Shown: positions 7,992 to 16,227, numbered from the stretch's first letter. The stretch: 35,747 nucleotides of DNA from Endobacter medicaginis (GCF_014192375.1 NZ_JACHXV010000016.1:1-35747), one strand, 5' to 3'. Notes: generated by a model not told the origin, from the sequence alone. A program made the numbers and translations.

Positions 7992-8021
7992 TTGCCAGAG
8001 ACATTTTTTAGCCGTTATCTA
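7992..8021 (+). promoter_or_regulatory. Possible promoter of the citrate synthase gene
   Basis: The 209-nt gap before the citrate synthase gene holds TTGCCA (7992-7997), close to the -35 consensus, and TATCTA (8016-8021) 18 bp downstream. The -10 match is weak. The gap is long enough for an independent promoter plus a leader of about 90 nt. No riboswitch-like structure was recognised. This is a suggestion only. Confidence 0.25.
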
Positions 8022-8119
8022 CGCCGGAGACCGATTTACGGCCGGTCAAGATCATCCGCGGCGGGCCCCGAGGCCTCTGCCGCTGCTTGCACAGACGACT
8101 ACCGGGGGACCCAGAGACC

Positions 8120-9427
8120 ATGAGCGAAGCCGCCAAGCCGACCGTCACGATCACCCTCGATGACACCGGCAAGTCGACCAAGGCTCCGCTGCTGTCCGGC
8201 ACCCTCGGCACGCCCTGTGCGGACATCCGCAAGATCTACGCCGATCTGGGCATCTTCACCTTCGATCCCGGCTATGGCGAGACCGGCGCGTGCGAGAGTG
8301 CCATCACCTATATCGACGGCGACCAGGGCATCCTGCTGCATCGCGGCTATCCGATCGAGCAGCTCGCGACCAAGTCGACCTATACCGAGCTGTGCTACGC
8401 GCTGCTCAACGGCGACATGCCGACCACAGCACAGCACGATGCCTTCGTCGACGAGTTGAAGAACCACACCATGCTGCATGAGCAGATGCGGCATTTCTTC
8501 AACGGCTTCCGCCGCGACGCGCATCCGATGTCGATCCTGTGCGGCGTGGTCGGTGCGCTGTCGTCGTTCTATCACGACAGCCTCGACATCAATAAGCCCG
8601 AGCATCGCAGCCTCTCGGCGCTGCGGCTGATCGCCAAGATGCCGACCATCGCGGCCTATGCGTATCGCTACTCGTTCGGCTTCCCGTTCGTCTATCCGCG
8701 CAACGACCTCGGCTTTGCCGAGAACTTCCTCTACATGATGTTCTCGATGCCGTCGGAGCCCTATGAGGTGTCGCCGGTGCTGGCGCGCGCGATGGACCGC
8801 ATCCTGATCCTGCACGCCGATCACGAGCAGAACGCGTCCACCTCGACCGTGCGCCTGGCCGGCTCGACCGGGGCCAATCCGTTCGCCTGCATCGCCGCCG
8901 GCATCGCCGCCCTGTGGGGGCCCGCGCATGGCGGGGCGAACGAGGCGGTGCTGAAGATGCTCGACGAGATCGGCAGCAAGGACAACATCCCCGACTTCAT
9001 CGCCAAGGTGAAGGACAAGAACTCCGGCGTGCGTCTGATGGGCTTCGGCCATCGCGTCTACAAGAACTTCGATCCGCGCGCCAAGATCATGCAGCAGACC
9101 TGCAAGGAAGTGCTCGGCGAGCTCGGCATCACCGACGATCCGCAGCTCGAGATCGCGATGGAGCTGGAGCGGATCGCGCTGAGTGACGACTATTTCGTGC
9201 AGCGCAAGCTGTATCCGAACGTCGATTTCTATTCGGGCATCATCCTCAAGGCGATGGGCATCCCGACCAGCATGTTCACCGTGCTGTTCGCGATGGCGCG
9301 CACCGTGGGCTGGATCTCGCAGTGGAAGGAAATGGTCGAGGAGCCGACCCTGCGCATCGGGCGGCCGCGCCAGATCTATACCGGTGCACCGCAGCGCGAT
9401 CTCAAGCCGATCGCCGAGCGGGGGTGA
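8120..9427 (+). CDS. gltA: Citrate synthase (hexameric, type II)
   Basis: This 435-residue enzyme condenses acetyl-CoA and oxaloacetate to citrate, the entry step of the TCA cycle. All three catalytic residues are present: His in GPAHGGAN (about 270), His in [13 protein letters not shown] (about 311) and Asp in NVDFYSG (about 369). The segment HADHEQNAS is also standard. The length and the N-terminal beta-rich domain are those of the Gram-negative, NADH-sensitive hexameric type. ATG 8120 gives [15 protein letters not shown], a normal start; an upstream in-frame extension to 8087 is not supported. The gene uses more C-ending codons than its neighbours, as expected for high expression. The next gene, an antitoxin, starts 60 nt downstream. 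Confidence 0.97.
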   Translation: MSEAAKPTVTITLDDTGKSTKAPLLSGTLGTPCADIRKIYADLGIFTFDPGYGETGACESAITYIDGDQGILLHRGYPIEQLATKSTYTELCYALLNGDMPTTAQHDAFVDELKNHTMLHEQMRHFFNGFRRDAHPMSILCGVVGALSSFYHDSLDINKPEHRSLSALRLIAKMPTIAAYAYRYSFGFPFVYPRNDLGFAENFLYMMFSMPSEPYEVSPVLARAMDRILILHADHEQNASTSTVRLAGSTGANPFACIAAGIAALWGPAHGGANEAVLKMLDEIGSKDNIPDFIAKVKDKNSGVRLMGFGHRVYKNFDPRAKIMQQTCKEVLGELGITDDPQLEIAMELERIALSDDYFVQRKLYPNVDFYSGIILKAMGIPTSMFTVLFAMARTVGWISQWKEMVEEPTLRIGRPRQIYTGAPQRDLKPIAERG

Positions 9428-9454
9428 GGCCGAGCGCTGCGGGAGATTGTGCTT

Positions 9455-9485
9455 GAAGATGGTAAGGAAAATTCTTACCGTCTTC
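9455..9485. promoter_or_regulatory. 31-bp palindrome touching the antitoxin start: probable operator or mRNA hairpin
   Basis: Arms GAAGATGGTAAG (9455-9466) and CTTACCGTCTTC (9474-9485) are 12 nt each around a 7-nt A/T-rich centre. Eleven of 12 positions pair, and the twelfth is a G-T wobble in RNA. The palindrome ends 2 nt before ATG 9488 and occupies the place where a ribosome-binding site should be. AbrB/MazE-type antitoxins commonly bind palindromes over their own promoter, so autoregulation is the likeliest role. A hairpin that hides the translation start, or a stop for gltA transcripts (no T-run seen), are alternatives. Confidence 0.6.
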
Positions 9486-9487
9486 GG

Positions 9488-9706
9488 ATGATTTCGAGCA
9501 GACTCAGTACGAAGGCGCAGACGACGATCCCGCAGGCGGTGCGCACCGCCCTGCATCTGCGCGAGGGTGACGAGATTGCCTATGCGATCGAGGCGGATCG
9601 GGTGATATTGACCCGGGCGCGGTCCGATCAGGCGACCGACGATCCGTTCCGCACCTTCGTGGAATGGGACAGTCCGGCTGATGCCGAGGCCTATGCCGGG
9701 CTTTAG
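9488..9706 (+). CDS. AbrB/MazE-like antitoxin
   Basis: The product is 72 residues with a SpoVT/AbrB swapped-hairpin DNA-binding domain: SRLSTKAQTTIPQAVRTAL followed by REGDEIAYAIEADRVILTR. The C-terminal tail (DDPFRTFVEWDSPADAEAY) is acidic, as expected for the part that wraps the toxin. It would neutralise the toxin encoded 3 nt downstream and repress the operon. ATG 9488 is the usual start of this family (MISSRLSTKAQ). A GTG at 9449 would add 13 residues translated from the palindrome and is less likely. Confidence 0.85.
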   Translation: MISSRLSTKAQTTIPQAVRTALHLREGDEIAYAIEADRVILTRARSDQATDDPFRTFVEWDSPADAEAYAGL

Positions 9707-9709
9707 CTC

Positions 9710-10063
9710 GTGGCGGATATCGGCGTGTGGGACCTCGTCAGGGTTCCGTTCCCTTACACCAATCGTCCTGTCCAGCAGCGCCGGCCAGCCCTGGTGGTGG
9801 CCGTTCCCCGCAGTGATGGCGCGCCGGGGCTGCTGTGGGTTCTAATGGTCACCTCGGCTGCCAATCGCGGCTGGCGGGATGACGTCGTCGTTTCCGACCT
9901 CGCCGTGGCCGGCCTGCCGGCGCCATCGGTGATCCGTACGGCGAAGATCGCCATCATCGAGATGCGTGACGCGGAGCGCATCGGCACCCTGTCGTCGGCG
10001 GATCGGATCGGGGTCAGCAAGGCATTGCAGACGAACGTGGCGATCGCCACCGCTCAGGGTTGA
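9710..10063 (+). CDS. MazF/PemK-like endoribonuclease toxin
   Basis: The product is 117 residues with the PemK/MazF opening VWDLVRVPFPYTN, then QQRRPALVV (the Arg-Arg-Pro loop of the RNA-cleaving site) and VIRTAKIAIIEM near the C-terminus. Such toxins cut mRNA at short motifs when the antitoxin is degraded. The start is GTG 9710, 3 nt after the antitoxin stop, so the pair forms one operon in the usual antitoxin-first order. The 3' end overlaps the convergent gene on the other strand by about 10 bp. The target sequence cannot be predicted. Confidence 0.85.
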   Translation: MADIGVWDLVRVPFPYTNRPVQQRRPALVVAVPRSDGAPGLLWVLMVTSAANRGWRDDVVVSDLAVAGLPAPSVIRTAKIAIIEMRDAERIGTLSSADRIGVSKALQTNVAIATAQG

Positions 10064-10458
10064 CCCACCTTGTTTTCGTGAAGCGGCGCAGGACCGCCGG
10101 CGACCGGGCCGGCATGGGTGTAGGCACCGCCAAACGGTGAGATCAGTGCGCCGGTCTGTGCATCGTGCCTGCCATCGCCCGCCCCGCCCCCGATCTCCAG
10201 ACTGCCGAACGGCAGCGCGATCCGCATCGAGCCGGTCGAGGCATCAGGCACCGTCGCGTCGCCGGGCAAGGGGGCCGGCTGCAACGCAGGGCGCCTGCCG
10301 ATGACGGTGATGTGCTCGTCGCGGTCAGTGGCCTGGGCAGCGGCCTGGGGGGCAGCGGCGGGATGGCCGGAGACCGTCGATCGGGCACGCGACGTCGCTG
10401 ACAGCGCCATAACGGCGCAGCCGCCGCGGATCGCGGCCGACCATGGCGATCGCCGCAT
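10054..10458 (-). CDS. Hypothetical protein, possibly exported
   Basis: The product is 134 residues from ATG 10458. The start overlaps the stop of the upstream gene by one base (TGATG), so the two are probably coupled. The N-terminus (MRRSPWSAAIRGGCAVMAL) is basic then mildly hydrophobic and could be a weak signal peptide. The rest is rich in Ala, Gly and Pro with no recognisable domain; a short segment (SMRIALPFGSLEIGGG) may be beta. I do not recognise the family. Its position after two other export-type genes on the minus strand suggests an envelope location, which is inference. Confidence 0.55.
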   Translation of the reverse strand: MRRSPWSAAIRGGCAVMALSATSRARSTVSGHPAAAPQAAAQATDRDEHITVIGRRPALQPAPLPGDATVPDASTGSMRIALPFGSLEIGGGAGDGRHDAQTGALISPFGGAYTHAGPVAGGPAPLHENKVGQP

Positions 10459-11144
10459 CACGGCACGCCGTGCGGATAGAGGGTCTTCAGCACGTCGGCG
10501 ATATGCGGCGTCAGCCTGTCGATCATCTGCGGCGGCGGGCCGTCATCGACCGGTGTCGCGTAGCTCTGCGGGGTGAGAAGGGCGAGGACCCGGTAGCTGT
10601 CGAGCGTGCCGACGCGATCGACCTCGATGCGGAGCGGCTCGGGGTCGGCCAGCGTCTGCTGTCGCGTCCAGGCGGGCGAGGTCTGCACGAAATAGCCGGC
10701 GAGCGGGCCGGTGGTGATGAAGCGCTGCTCGCCGCCATCGCCCACCACGTGGATCTCGGGGCCGATATCGAAGCCCGTATCGGGCGAATACCGCCACGCC
10801 AGCAGCGCGTGCAGGCCATGCGCGCCGCCGCTGTAGGAGGCACGCACCAGCAGGGCCTTGCGCGTGCCGCCCTGCCCGTCGGGGATCGGGGCGACAGAGA
10901 CGTCGTCGACGGTCTGCAACGGATAGGCGTGCGGGTCGAGGCCTTCGGGCGTGAAGCGCAGCTCCTTGCAGAACCCGTGATGGTTGGCGGGCGCGGTGAA
11001 GCACAGGCGCGCCGGCATCACGTCGATCGAGGCGTCGGTCGCGCCGCCGGCGGGCTGATCGACATCGAGCATCCAGCCGGACGCAATGCCCATCGCGGCA
11101 GCGAGGTCGAGGTGGCGGATGCACTCCTCGTGCAGCGGGTGCAT
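10458..11144 (-). CDS. Hypothetical protein (start uncertain, possible signal peptide upstream)
   Basis: From ATG 11144 the product is 228 residues (MHPLHEECIRHLDLAAAMG). It looks like a mixed alpha/beta globular domain with segments such as LRIEVDRVGTLDSYRVLALL. No known domain was recognised. The frame stays open upstream. It encodes FFLSRKNILFLLLTCSAQA directly before this Met, which resembles a signal peptide with a cleavage site after AQA. No ATG, GTG or TTG precedes that stretch at a sensible place. A CTG at 11233 has AAGGAG five bases before it. The signal-like codons belong to the A/T-rich repeat at 11181-11310. The protein is either cytoplasmic from 11144 or exported from a non-standard start. 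It follows the S9 peptidase gene on the same strand. Confidence 0.65.
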   Translation of the reverse strand: MHPLHEECIRHLDLAAAMGIASGWMLDVDQPAGGATDASIDVMPARLCFTAPANHHGFCKELRFTPEGLDPHAYPLQTVDDVSVAPIPDGQGGTRKALLVRASYSGGAHGLHALLAWRYSPDTGFDIGPEIHVVGDGGEQRFITTGPLAGYFVQTSPAWTRQQTLADPEPLRIEVDRVGTLDSYRVLALLTPQSYATPVDDGPPPQMIDRLTPHIADVLKTLYPHGVP

Positions 11145-11180
11145 GATCGGCGGCGGCGTGGCCTGCGCGCTGCACGTGAG

Positions 11181-11310
11181 AAGAAGAAAAAGGATGTTCT
11201 TTCTTGAAAGAAAGAACCAAAGAACTTTCGTCAGTTCGGCTCCTTCCCGGGGTGGGACCCGACCAGCGGATGAAAGTCTTTTTGCTTCTTTTTCGTAAGA
11301 CAAAAGAAGA
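11181..11310. repeat. Composite inverted repeat with two internal hairpins (REP/MITE-like)
   Basis: The left hairpin is GTTCTTTCTT (11196-11205), GA, AAGAAAGAAC (11208-11217), with perfect 10-bp arms. The right hairpin is CTTCTTTT (11285-11292) with AAAAGAAG (11302-11309). The segments inside them, 11216-11231 and 11269-11284 (GATGAAAGTCTTTTTG), are imperfect inverted copies of each other, about 12 of 16 positions. So the whole is a large inverted repeat around a 37-nt GC-rich core. Its A/T-rich composition contrasts sharply with the flanks. I recall similar intergenic elements in acetic-acid-bacterial genomes but cannot confirm that here. It sits between the S9 peptidase stop and the next gene. 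Confidence 0.65.
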
Positions 11311-13482
11311 TCACCGCGTCTGCCACAACAGGAAGGCGTAGGTATCGGCGGCCTCGCGGTCCTGCTGGCCGCGGGTGGAGCCGATGCCGTGGCCGGCGTC
11401 GTAGTCCACGCGCAGCAGGATCGGCTTGCCGGAGCTGGTCGCGGCCTGGAGGCGGGCGGCCATCTTGGCGACATGGAACGGGGCGACGCGGGGGTCGGTG
11501 ACACCGGTGGTCAGCAGCACGGCCGGGTAGGCGGTGTGGTCGACCACGTGCTGGTAGCTGTCGATCGCCTTGAGCCAGCGATAGCCCTGGGGGTCGGAGA
11601 TGGCACCCCACTCGGGCTCCTCGCCGTAGCCGTTCTGCTCGACGACGTAGCGCAGCGGGTTGGACCAGCCGACGCCGTCGATCACGGCGGCGAACAGGTC
11701 GGGGCGCTCGGTCAGGGCGCGGCCGACGGTGATGCCGCCGGCGGAGCGGCCGCCGATGGCGAGATGGCGGGGGCTGGTCCAGCGGTCGCGGCACAGGGTC
11801 TCGCAGACATCGATCAGGTCGCGCCAGGTATTGGGCTTGTTGGCGTGCTGGCCGGCCTTGTGCCAGGGCTCGCCATAGGCGCCGCCGCCGCGCACATAGG
11901 CGAAGCCGACCACGCAGCCCGCATCGACCAGCGCGAGCATCCGGCCGAGGAAGCTCGGCGGGTAGGCGGTGAGGCCGTAGGAGCCATAGGCCTGGATGAA
12001 GGCGGGGGCGGAGCCGTCGCGCCTGAGATCCTTCCGATAGATCAGCGCATAGGGGATCCGGGTGCCGTCGCGGGCGGTGGCGAAGGCGCGTGTGGTGGCG
12101 TAGCGGCCGGTATCGACGGTGGGTTTCGGGCTCAGCCCGGCGGGGGCGAGGTGGCCGGCGGCATCGACCGACCAGATCTCGGCCGGCACCAGCCAGCCGC
12201 CGTAGCTGAACAACGCGCCCGGCAGGCGCGGATCGGTGGCGACGCCGCGGATCGAGCCGTCGAACGGCAGCGCGATCTCGATCACGCCGCCTCGCGCGGG
12301 GAGCTTGCGCAGACGGGCGACGCCGCCATCCATCATCGTCAGATACAGGCCGTCGGCGGCCACCGCGATCGCCTCGATCACCTGCGCGGTCTCGGCCACA
12401 CGCTCGGTGGCCCCCGCGAGGGCGGGGGTGGCGGCGGGGACCGAGAGCACCCGTCCGAGCGGGTGGTCGCGGTTCGACAGCAGCAGCAGCTCGTCGCCGT
12501 GCAGGGCCGCGGCCACGATCTCGTCGTCGAAGCCGGCCACCTCCACCCAGTGCGCGCGGCCGGCGGCGGCGTCGAGGGCGGGGGCGATGTAGAGGCGCTG
12601 TTGCGGGCGGATGTCGGTGAGGGTGAGGAGCGCCCAGCGCGAGCCGGGGGATGTCGAGACGGTGGGGGTCTGGATGCGGTCGAACGCCACCGCCGCATCG
12701 AGCCCGCGCTGCATCAGGATCGGATCGTGCGCCGGGTCGGTGCCAATGCGGTGGAACCTCGCACGGGCGTCGAGGAAGCGATCGGGCGTGTCCACGCGGC
12801 CGGTGAGCTGGGTGTAGAAGAAGCCGCTGCCGTCGGCGAGCCATTGCGGGTCGGCGCCCTGGGTGTCGGGGATGGTCTCGGGCAGGTCGCGGCCGGTGGC
12901 GACATCGAGGACATGGGCGACGGAATTCTCGCTGCCGTCGGGGGAGAGGCCGTAGGCGACGAGGCGGCCGTCGGGCGAGGCGCCCCACCAGTCGAGCGAG
13001 ACATGCCCCGCGCCGGCGATGTGGATCGCCGAGGGATCGACCAGGATGCGGTCGTGCCCGGCCTCGCGCACGCACAGCCGGTAGGTCTCGGCGCCCGCAG
13101 GACGCTGTTCGTAGAACAGCCGTGCGCCGACGCGCTGCACGGCGGCGGTCAGCGTCTGGTCGCCGGAGAGCTGCTCGATGCGCCTGAGCAGGGTGGCGCG
13201 GTCGGGCAGGCGGTCGAGGACCGAGCGGGTGTAGTCGTTCTGTCCCTTGAGCCAGGGCAGCCAGCCGGGATCGCGGTCGTTTTCCATCCAGCGATAGGGA
13301 TCGGCCAGGGTCTCGCCGAAATAGGTGTCGTGGGCGGTGTCGATGCGGGCGACCGGTGGCCCTGCGGAGCGGGTGGCGGCCCGGGCGGTGACGCTCCCGG
13401 CGGCGATGGTTCTGGCGGCGATGGCGCCCAGCCCCGCCGCCGCGCCCGCCATCAGCCATCGACGCCGTGCCATCCGAACCAT
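11311..13482 (-). CDS. S9 prolyl oligopeptidase-family serine peptidase, Tat-exported
   Basis: The product is 723 residues with an N-terminal beta-propeller (HDTYFGETLADPYRWMEND opens it, as in prolyl oligopeptidases and oligopeptidase B) and a C-terminal alpha/beta hydrolase domain. The triad is visible: Ser in GGRSAGG (about 580), Asp in VTDPRVAPFH (about 663) and His in DAGHGIGS (about 698). The start MVRMARRRWLMAGAAAG has the RR-x-W-L pattern of a twin-arginine signal, so the folded enzyme should reach the periplasm and cut peptides there. ATG 13482 or 13473 can serve as start. A tetranucleotide microsatellite lies 16-51 nt upstream and may influence expression. The stop touches the composite repeat. 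Confidence 0.92.
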   Translation of the reverse strand: MVRMARRRWLMAGAAAGLGAIAARTIAAGSVTARAATRSAGPPVARIDTAHDTYFGETLADPYRWMENDRDPGWLPWLKGQNDYTRSVLDRLPDRATLLRRIEQLSGDQTLTAAVQRVGARLFYEQRPAGAETYRLCVREAGHDRILVDPSAIHIAGAGHVSLDWWGASPDGRLVAYGLSPDGSENSVAHVLDVATGRDLPETIPDTQGADPQWLADGSGFFYTQLTGRVDTPDRFLDARARFHRIGTDPAHDPILMQRGLDAAVAFDRIQTPTVSTSPGSRWALLTLTDIRPQQRLYIAPALDAAAGRAHWVEVAGFDDEIVAAALHGDELLLLSNRDHPLGRVLSVPAATPALAGATERVAETAQVIEAIAVAADGLYLTMMDGGVARLRKLPARGGVIEIALPFDGSIRGVATDPRLPGALFSYGGWLVPAEIWSVDAAGHLAPAGLSPKPTVDTGRYATTRAFATARDGTRIPYALIYRKDLRRDGSAPAFIQAYGSYGLTAYPPSFLGRMLALVDAGCVVGFAYVRGGGAYGEPWHKAGQHANKPNTWRDLIDVCETLCRDRWTSPRHLAIGGRSAGGITVGRALTERPDLFAAVIDGVGWSNPLRYVVEQNGYGEEPEWGAISDPQGYRWLKAIDSYQHVVDHTAYPAVLLTTGVTDPRVAPFHVAKMAARLQAATSSGKPILLRVDYDAGHGIGSTRGQQDREAADTYAFLLWQTR

Positions 13483-13497
13483 CGCGCCCCGTCCCTG

Positions 13498-13533
13498 CTG
13501 TCTGTCTGTCTGTCTGTATGTATGTATGTATGT
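13498..13533. repeat. Tetranucleotide microsatellite, (CTGT)5(ATGT)4
   Basis: On the plus strand, five CTGT units (13498-13517) are followed by four ATGT units (13518-13533). On the minus strand this reads as ACAT units then ACAG units, ending 15 nt before the ATG of the S9 peptidase gene. It therefore occupies the 5' leader or the promoter-to-ribosome-site spacer. Such tracts expand and contract by strand slippage and can switch gene expression in phase-variable bacteria. Whether that happens here is inference. Confidence 0.9.
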
Positions 13534-13581
13534 CGCGGCGATCGTATCAGCGGCGTCGGGTGCGACAAGCGGGGGGAGGGA

Positions 13582-14667
13582 TCATGGGCCGGTCAGCGTC
13601 ACCGACTTGACCACCGCCCAGACCGGGCGGCCGATGTCGAGGCCGAGCCGGGTGACGGCGTCGCGGGTGAGCAGCGCGAGCAGGGGGGTGGCGCCACACG
13701 CGAGCACGACGAGGCATTCGTGCGGCCCGGCGGGTGCGAGGGCGGTGATGCGGGCCGGCAGCAGGTTGTGGCTGCTCAGGCCCGCCGGCCGCTCGGTGGC
13801 CAGCGCGATGTCGCGGGCGCGGATGCGCACCCGCAGCGCGCTGCCCGGGGCCGCGGACAGCAGCGGCAGCCACAGCGACCCGCCGTCGAAGGCGAGTTCG
13901 CTCAGGCCGCGTTCGGGGTGGTGGGCCGCGATGCGGGCGGCGACCAGCGCGCCGGCCCGTTCGGCGCCGAACGCCTCGGCGAGGTCGGGGCGGGCCATCA
14001 GCTCGAACACCGGGCCGCAGGCGCGCACGCGGCCGGCATCGAGCAGCACCAGCGTGTCGGCCAGCCGGTCCACCTCGTCGAGCGCGTGGGTGACGTAGAG
14101 CATCGACAGGCCGCCGGTCAGTCCGCGCAGGCGGTGCAGGTAGTCGAGGATGTCGGCGCGGCGGGGGGCGTCGAGGGCGGCGAGCGGCTCGTCCATCAGC
14201 AGCAAGGCGGGGCGCGACAGCAGCGCGCGGCCGATCGCCACGCGCGCGCGCTCGCCGCCCGACAGGCCGGCGGGGCGGCGGTCGAGCAGCGCGCCCAGGC
14301 CGAGCAGGGCGACGATCTCGTCGAGGCCGGGACCGCCGGCGCGGCCGCGGCGCGCGGCGCGGCGCAGGCCGAAGCGGAGATTGGCGCGCACGTCGAGATG
14401 GGCGAACAGCCGCGAGTCCTGGAACACCACGCCGCAGCGCCGGTGTTCGGGCGGCAGGTCGATGCCACGCGCGGTGTCGAGCAGGACGCGGCCCGACGCC
14501 ACCACGCGGCCGCGATCGGGGCGCAGCAGGCCGGCGACCGCGGCGAGGATGGTGGACTTGCCCGAGCCGGAGGGGCCGAACAGGGCGGTCACGCCGGGCG
14601 GGGCGGTGACGGTGGCCTCGAGGGTGAAGCCGCCGCGCCGGTGCGAGAGCGCGAGATCGAGGCTCAT
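13582..14667 (-). CDS. modC: Molybdate ABC transporter ATP-binding protein ModC
   Basis: This 361-residue ATPase powers molybdate import. It has Walker A GPSGSGKST (31-39), a Q-loop FQDSRLF, the ABC signature LSGGERARVAIGRALL, Walker B ALLLMDEPLAALDAP and the H-loop YVTHALDEV. A C-terminal TOBE/Mop-type domain (RIRARDIALATERPAGLS and following) binds oxyanion, as in ModC. ATG 14667 overlaps the modB stop by 4 nt, so translation is coupled. Sulfate-type CysA is the main alternative, but the fused modA-type neighbour and the Mop-like tail favour molybdate, or possibly tungstate. Confidence 0.93.
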   Translation of the reverse strand: MSLDLALSHRRGGFTLEATVTAPPGVTALFGPSGSGKSTILAAVAGLLRPDRGRVVASGRVLLDTARGIDLPPEHRRCGVVFQDSRLFAHLDVRANLRFGLRRAARRGRAGGPGLDEIVALLGLGALLDRRPAGLSGGERARVAIGRALLSRPALLLMDEPLAALDAPRRADILDYLHRLRGLTGGLSMLYVTHALDEVDRLADTLVLLDAGRVRACGPVFELMARPDLAEAFGAERAGALVAARIAAHHPERGLSELAFDGGSLWLPLLSAAPGSALRVRIRARDIALATERPAGLSSHNLLPARITALAPAGPHECLVVLACGATPLLALLTRDAVTRLGLDIGRPVWAVVKSVTLTGP

Positions 14668-15344
14668 CCGTTCACCCGCCGGCGCAGCCAGCTCTCCAGC
14701 CGGCCGGCGACCAGCAGCAGACCGACCGCGAGCGCCGCCGCGACCAGGGCGAGACGGGCGGCCACGGCGTCGCCCTCGGGGTCCTGGAGCGCGGTGTAGA
14801 TGGCCAGCGGCAGGGTCTGGGTCTGGCCGGGGATGTTGGCGGCGAAGGTGATGACCGCGCCGAACTCGCCGAGCGCGGCCGCGAATCCGATCACCGCACC
14901 CGCGAGGATGCCGGGGCTGGCGAGCGGCAGCACGACGCAGAACCAGGCGTCGAGCGGGGCGGCGCCGAGCGTGCGGGCGGCGGCGAGCAGGCCGGGATCG
15001 AGACCGTCGAGCGAGAGGCGGATGGCGCGGGTGATGAGCGGCAGGATCATCACCGCTGTGGCGAGGATGGCGCCGGCGCGGGTGAACACCAGGGGCAGGC
15101 CGATCCGGGCGAGCGGGGCGCCAAGCGGGCCATGCGTGCCGAACACCACCAGCAGCCCCCAGCCGACCACCACCGGCGGCAGCACCAGCGGCAGGTGCAC
15201 CAGCGCATCGAGCCCGACCCGCCACACGCGACGCGGTCCGGACAGGCAGATCGCGCAGGCCAGGGCGAACGGCAGCGCCAGCGCGACACCGCCGGCCGCG
15301 ACCTGCAGCGTCAGCCACACCACCGAGGCGAGCGGTGTGTCCAT
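14664..15344 (-). CDS. modB: Molybdate ABC transporter permease ModB
   Basis: This 226-residue inner-membrane protein has about five or six hydrophobic segments. It carries the binding-protein-dependent permease loop, seen as AARTLGAAPLDAWFCVVLPLA, then ALGEFGAVITFAANIPGQTQTL, a sequence hallmark of ModB. It would form the channel that ModC drives. It starts 13 nt after the modA stop and its own end overlaps modC. The length is typical for the family. Confidence 0.94.
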   Translation of the reverse strand: MDTPLASVVWLTLQVAAGGVALALPFALACAICLSGPRRVWRVGLDALVHLPLVLPPVVVGWGLLVVFGTHGPLGAPLARIGLPLVFTRAGAILATAVMILPLITRAIRLSLDGLDPGLLAAARTLGAAPLDAWFCVVLPLASPGILAGAVIGFAAALGEFGAVITFAANIPGQTQTLPLAIYTALQDPEGDAVAARLALVAAALAVGLLLVAGRLESWLRRRVNG

Positions 15345-15357
15345 CGCGGCGCGGGCG

Positions 15358-16131
15358 TCAGTTCAGGATGGTGAAGCCGTAGCTGCGATAGACGTCCCTG
15401 GCATGCGGGCCGGTGAGGAAGGCGAGCAGGGCGCGGGCGGCGGCGGGATCGGTGCCGTCGTGGCGGACGAGGGCAAAGGGGTAGATGATCGGGTCGTGCG
15501 AGGCTTCGGGGAAGGTGCCGACCACACGCACGTCCTTCGCGGCTTTCGCGTCGGTGGCGTAGACGATGCCGAGCGGGGCCTCCTTCGTCGAGACCTCGCG
15601 CAGCACCGAGCGCACGTCGGCCGCCGGGGCGAGGTGGTCGGCGAGCGAATCCCACTGGTGCAGCGCGGTCAGCGCCTGTTTCGCATAGATGCCGGCCGGC
15701 ACGCCCTGCGGCTGGCCGATGGCGAGGCGGCCGCTGCCCAGCATCTGCGCGATCGGCGTCTCGGCGGTGATGTCGGGCTGGAGCTGGGTGGTGGCCGCGC
15801 CGGACGCGATCAGCACGAGTGCATTGCCGAGCGGGGCCGTGCGGCTGCCGGGGACGAGGTGGTTGTCATGGTCGAGGCTGTCGGCCCATTTGACGTCTGC
15901 CGAGATGAAGATGTCGGCCGGTGCGCCCTGCGCGATCTGGCGCGCCAGCGCGCCGGAGGAGCCATAGACCAGGGTGGGCGCGGGATGGCCCTGGGCGACC
16001 CAGTCATGGCCGAGCCGGTTGAGCGCGTCGGTGAGGCTGGCGGCGGCCAGCACGGTCTGCGCACGCGCACCGGGGACGGCGGCGAGCAGCCCGACCATGG
16101 CCAGCATGGCCGCGTGAACCAGTCGTTTCAT
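15358..16131 (-). CDS. modA: Molybdate-binding periplasmic protein ModA
   Basis: This 257-residue protein opens with a signal peptide (MKRLVHAAMLAMVGLLAA, cleavage likely after ARA). It would capture molybdate in the periplasm and pass it to ModB. Diagnostic elements are AASLTDALNRLG, VYGSSGALARQIAQGAPADI and FISAD at the N-terminal lobe, with STKEAPLGIVYATDA and a Tyr-rich end (VYRSYGFTIL). ATG 16131 is preferred over GTG 16134. It is the first gene of modABC and diverges from the satP-like gene over a 187-nt gap. No canonical ModE box was found there. Confidence 0.94.
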   Translation of the reverse strand: MKRLVHAAMLAMVGLLAAVPGARAQTVLAAASLTDALNRLGHDWVAQGHPAPTLVYGSSGALARQIAQGAPADIFISADVKWADSLDHDNHLVPGSRTAPLGNALVLIASGAATTQLQPDITAETPIAQMLGSGRLAIGQPQGVPAGIYAKQALTALHQWDSLADHLAPAADVRSVLREVSTKEAPLGIVYATDAKAAKDVRVVGTFPEASHDPIIYPFALVRHDGTDPAAARALLAFLTGPHARDVYRSYGFTILN

Positions 16132-16216
16132 CACCGCTTGGGATCCTCGATCGGGGGGTGTGGAGACTGCAAGAGCGCTGCGGCGCGGTCAAACCACATC
16201 GCGTTGTTGCTGAAAG

Positions 16217-16227
16217 GCAATCATTGC
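16217..16227. promoter_or_regulatory. Short palindrome in the modA/satP divergent gap
   Basis: GCAATCATTGC is a perfect 11-bp odd palindrome near the middle of the 187-nt region between modA and the satP-like gene. It could be an operator for either gene. It does not match the ModE consensus that I know, and short palindromes occur by chance, so this is weak. Confidence 0.2.

Noticed and set aside
11389-14799. An 1136-codon open frame on the plus strand across the S9 peptidase and modC genes
   Set aside because: It is Gly/Ala/Arg/His-rich and without motifs, and is antisense to clear genes. The stretch of Cys-Leu-Ser-Val type residues within it is only the microsatellite translated.
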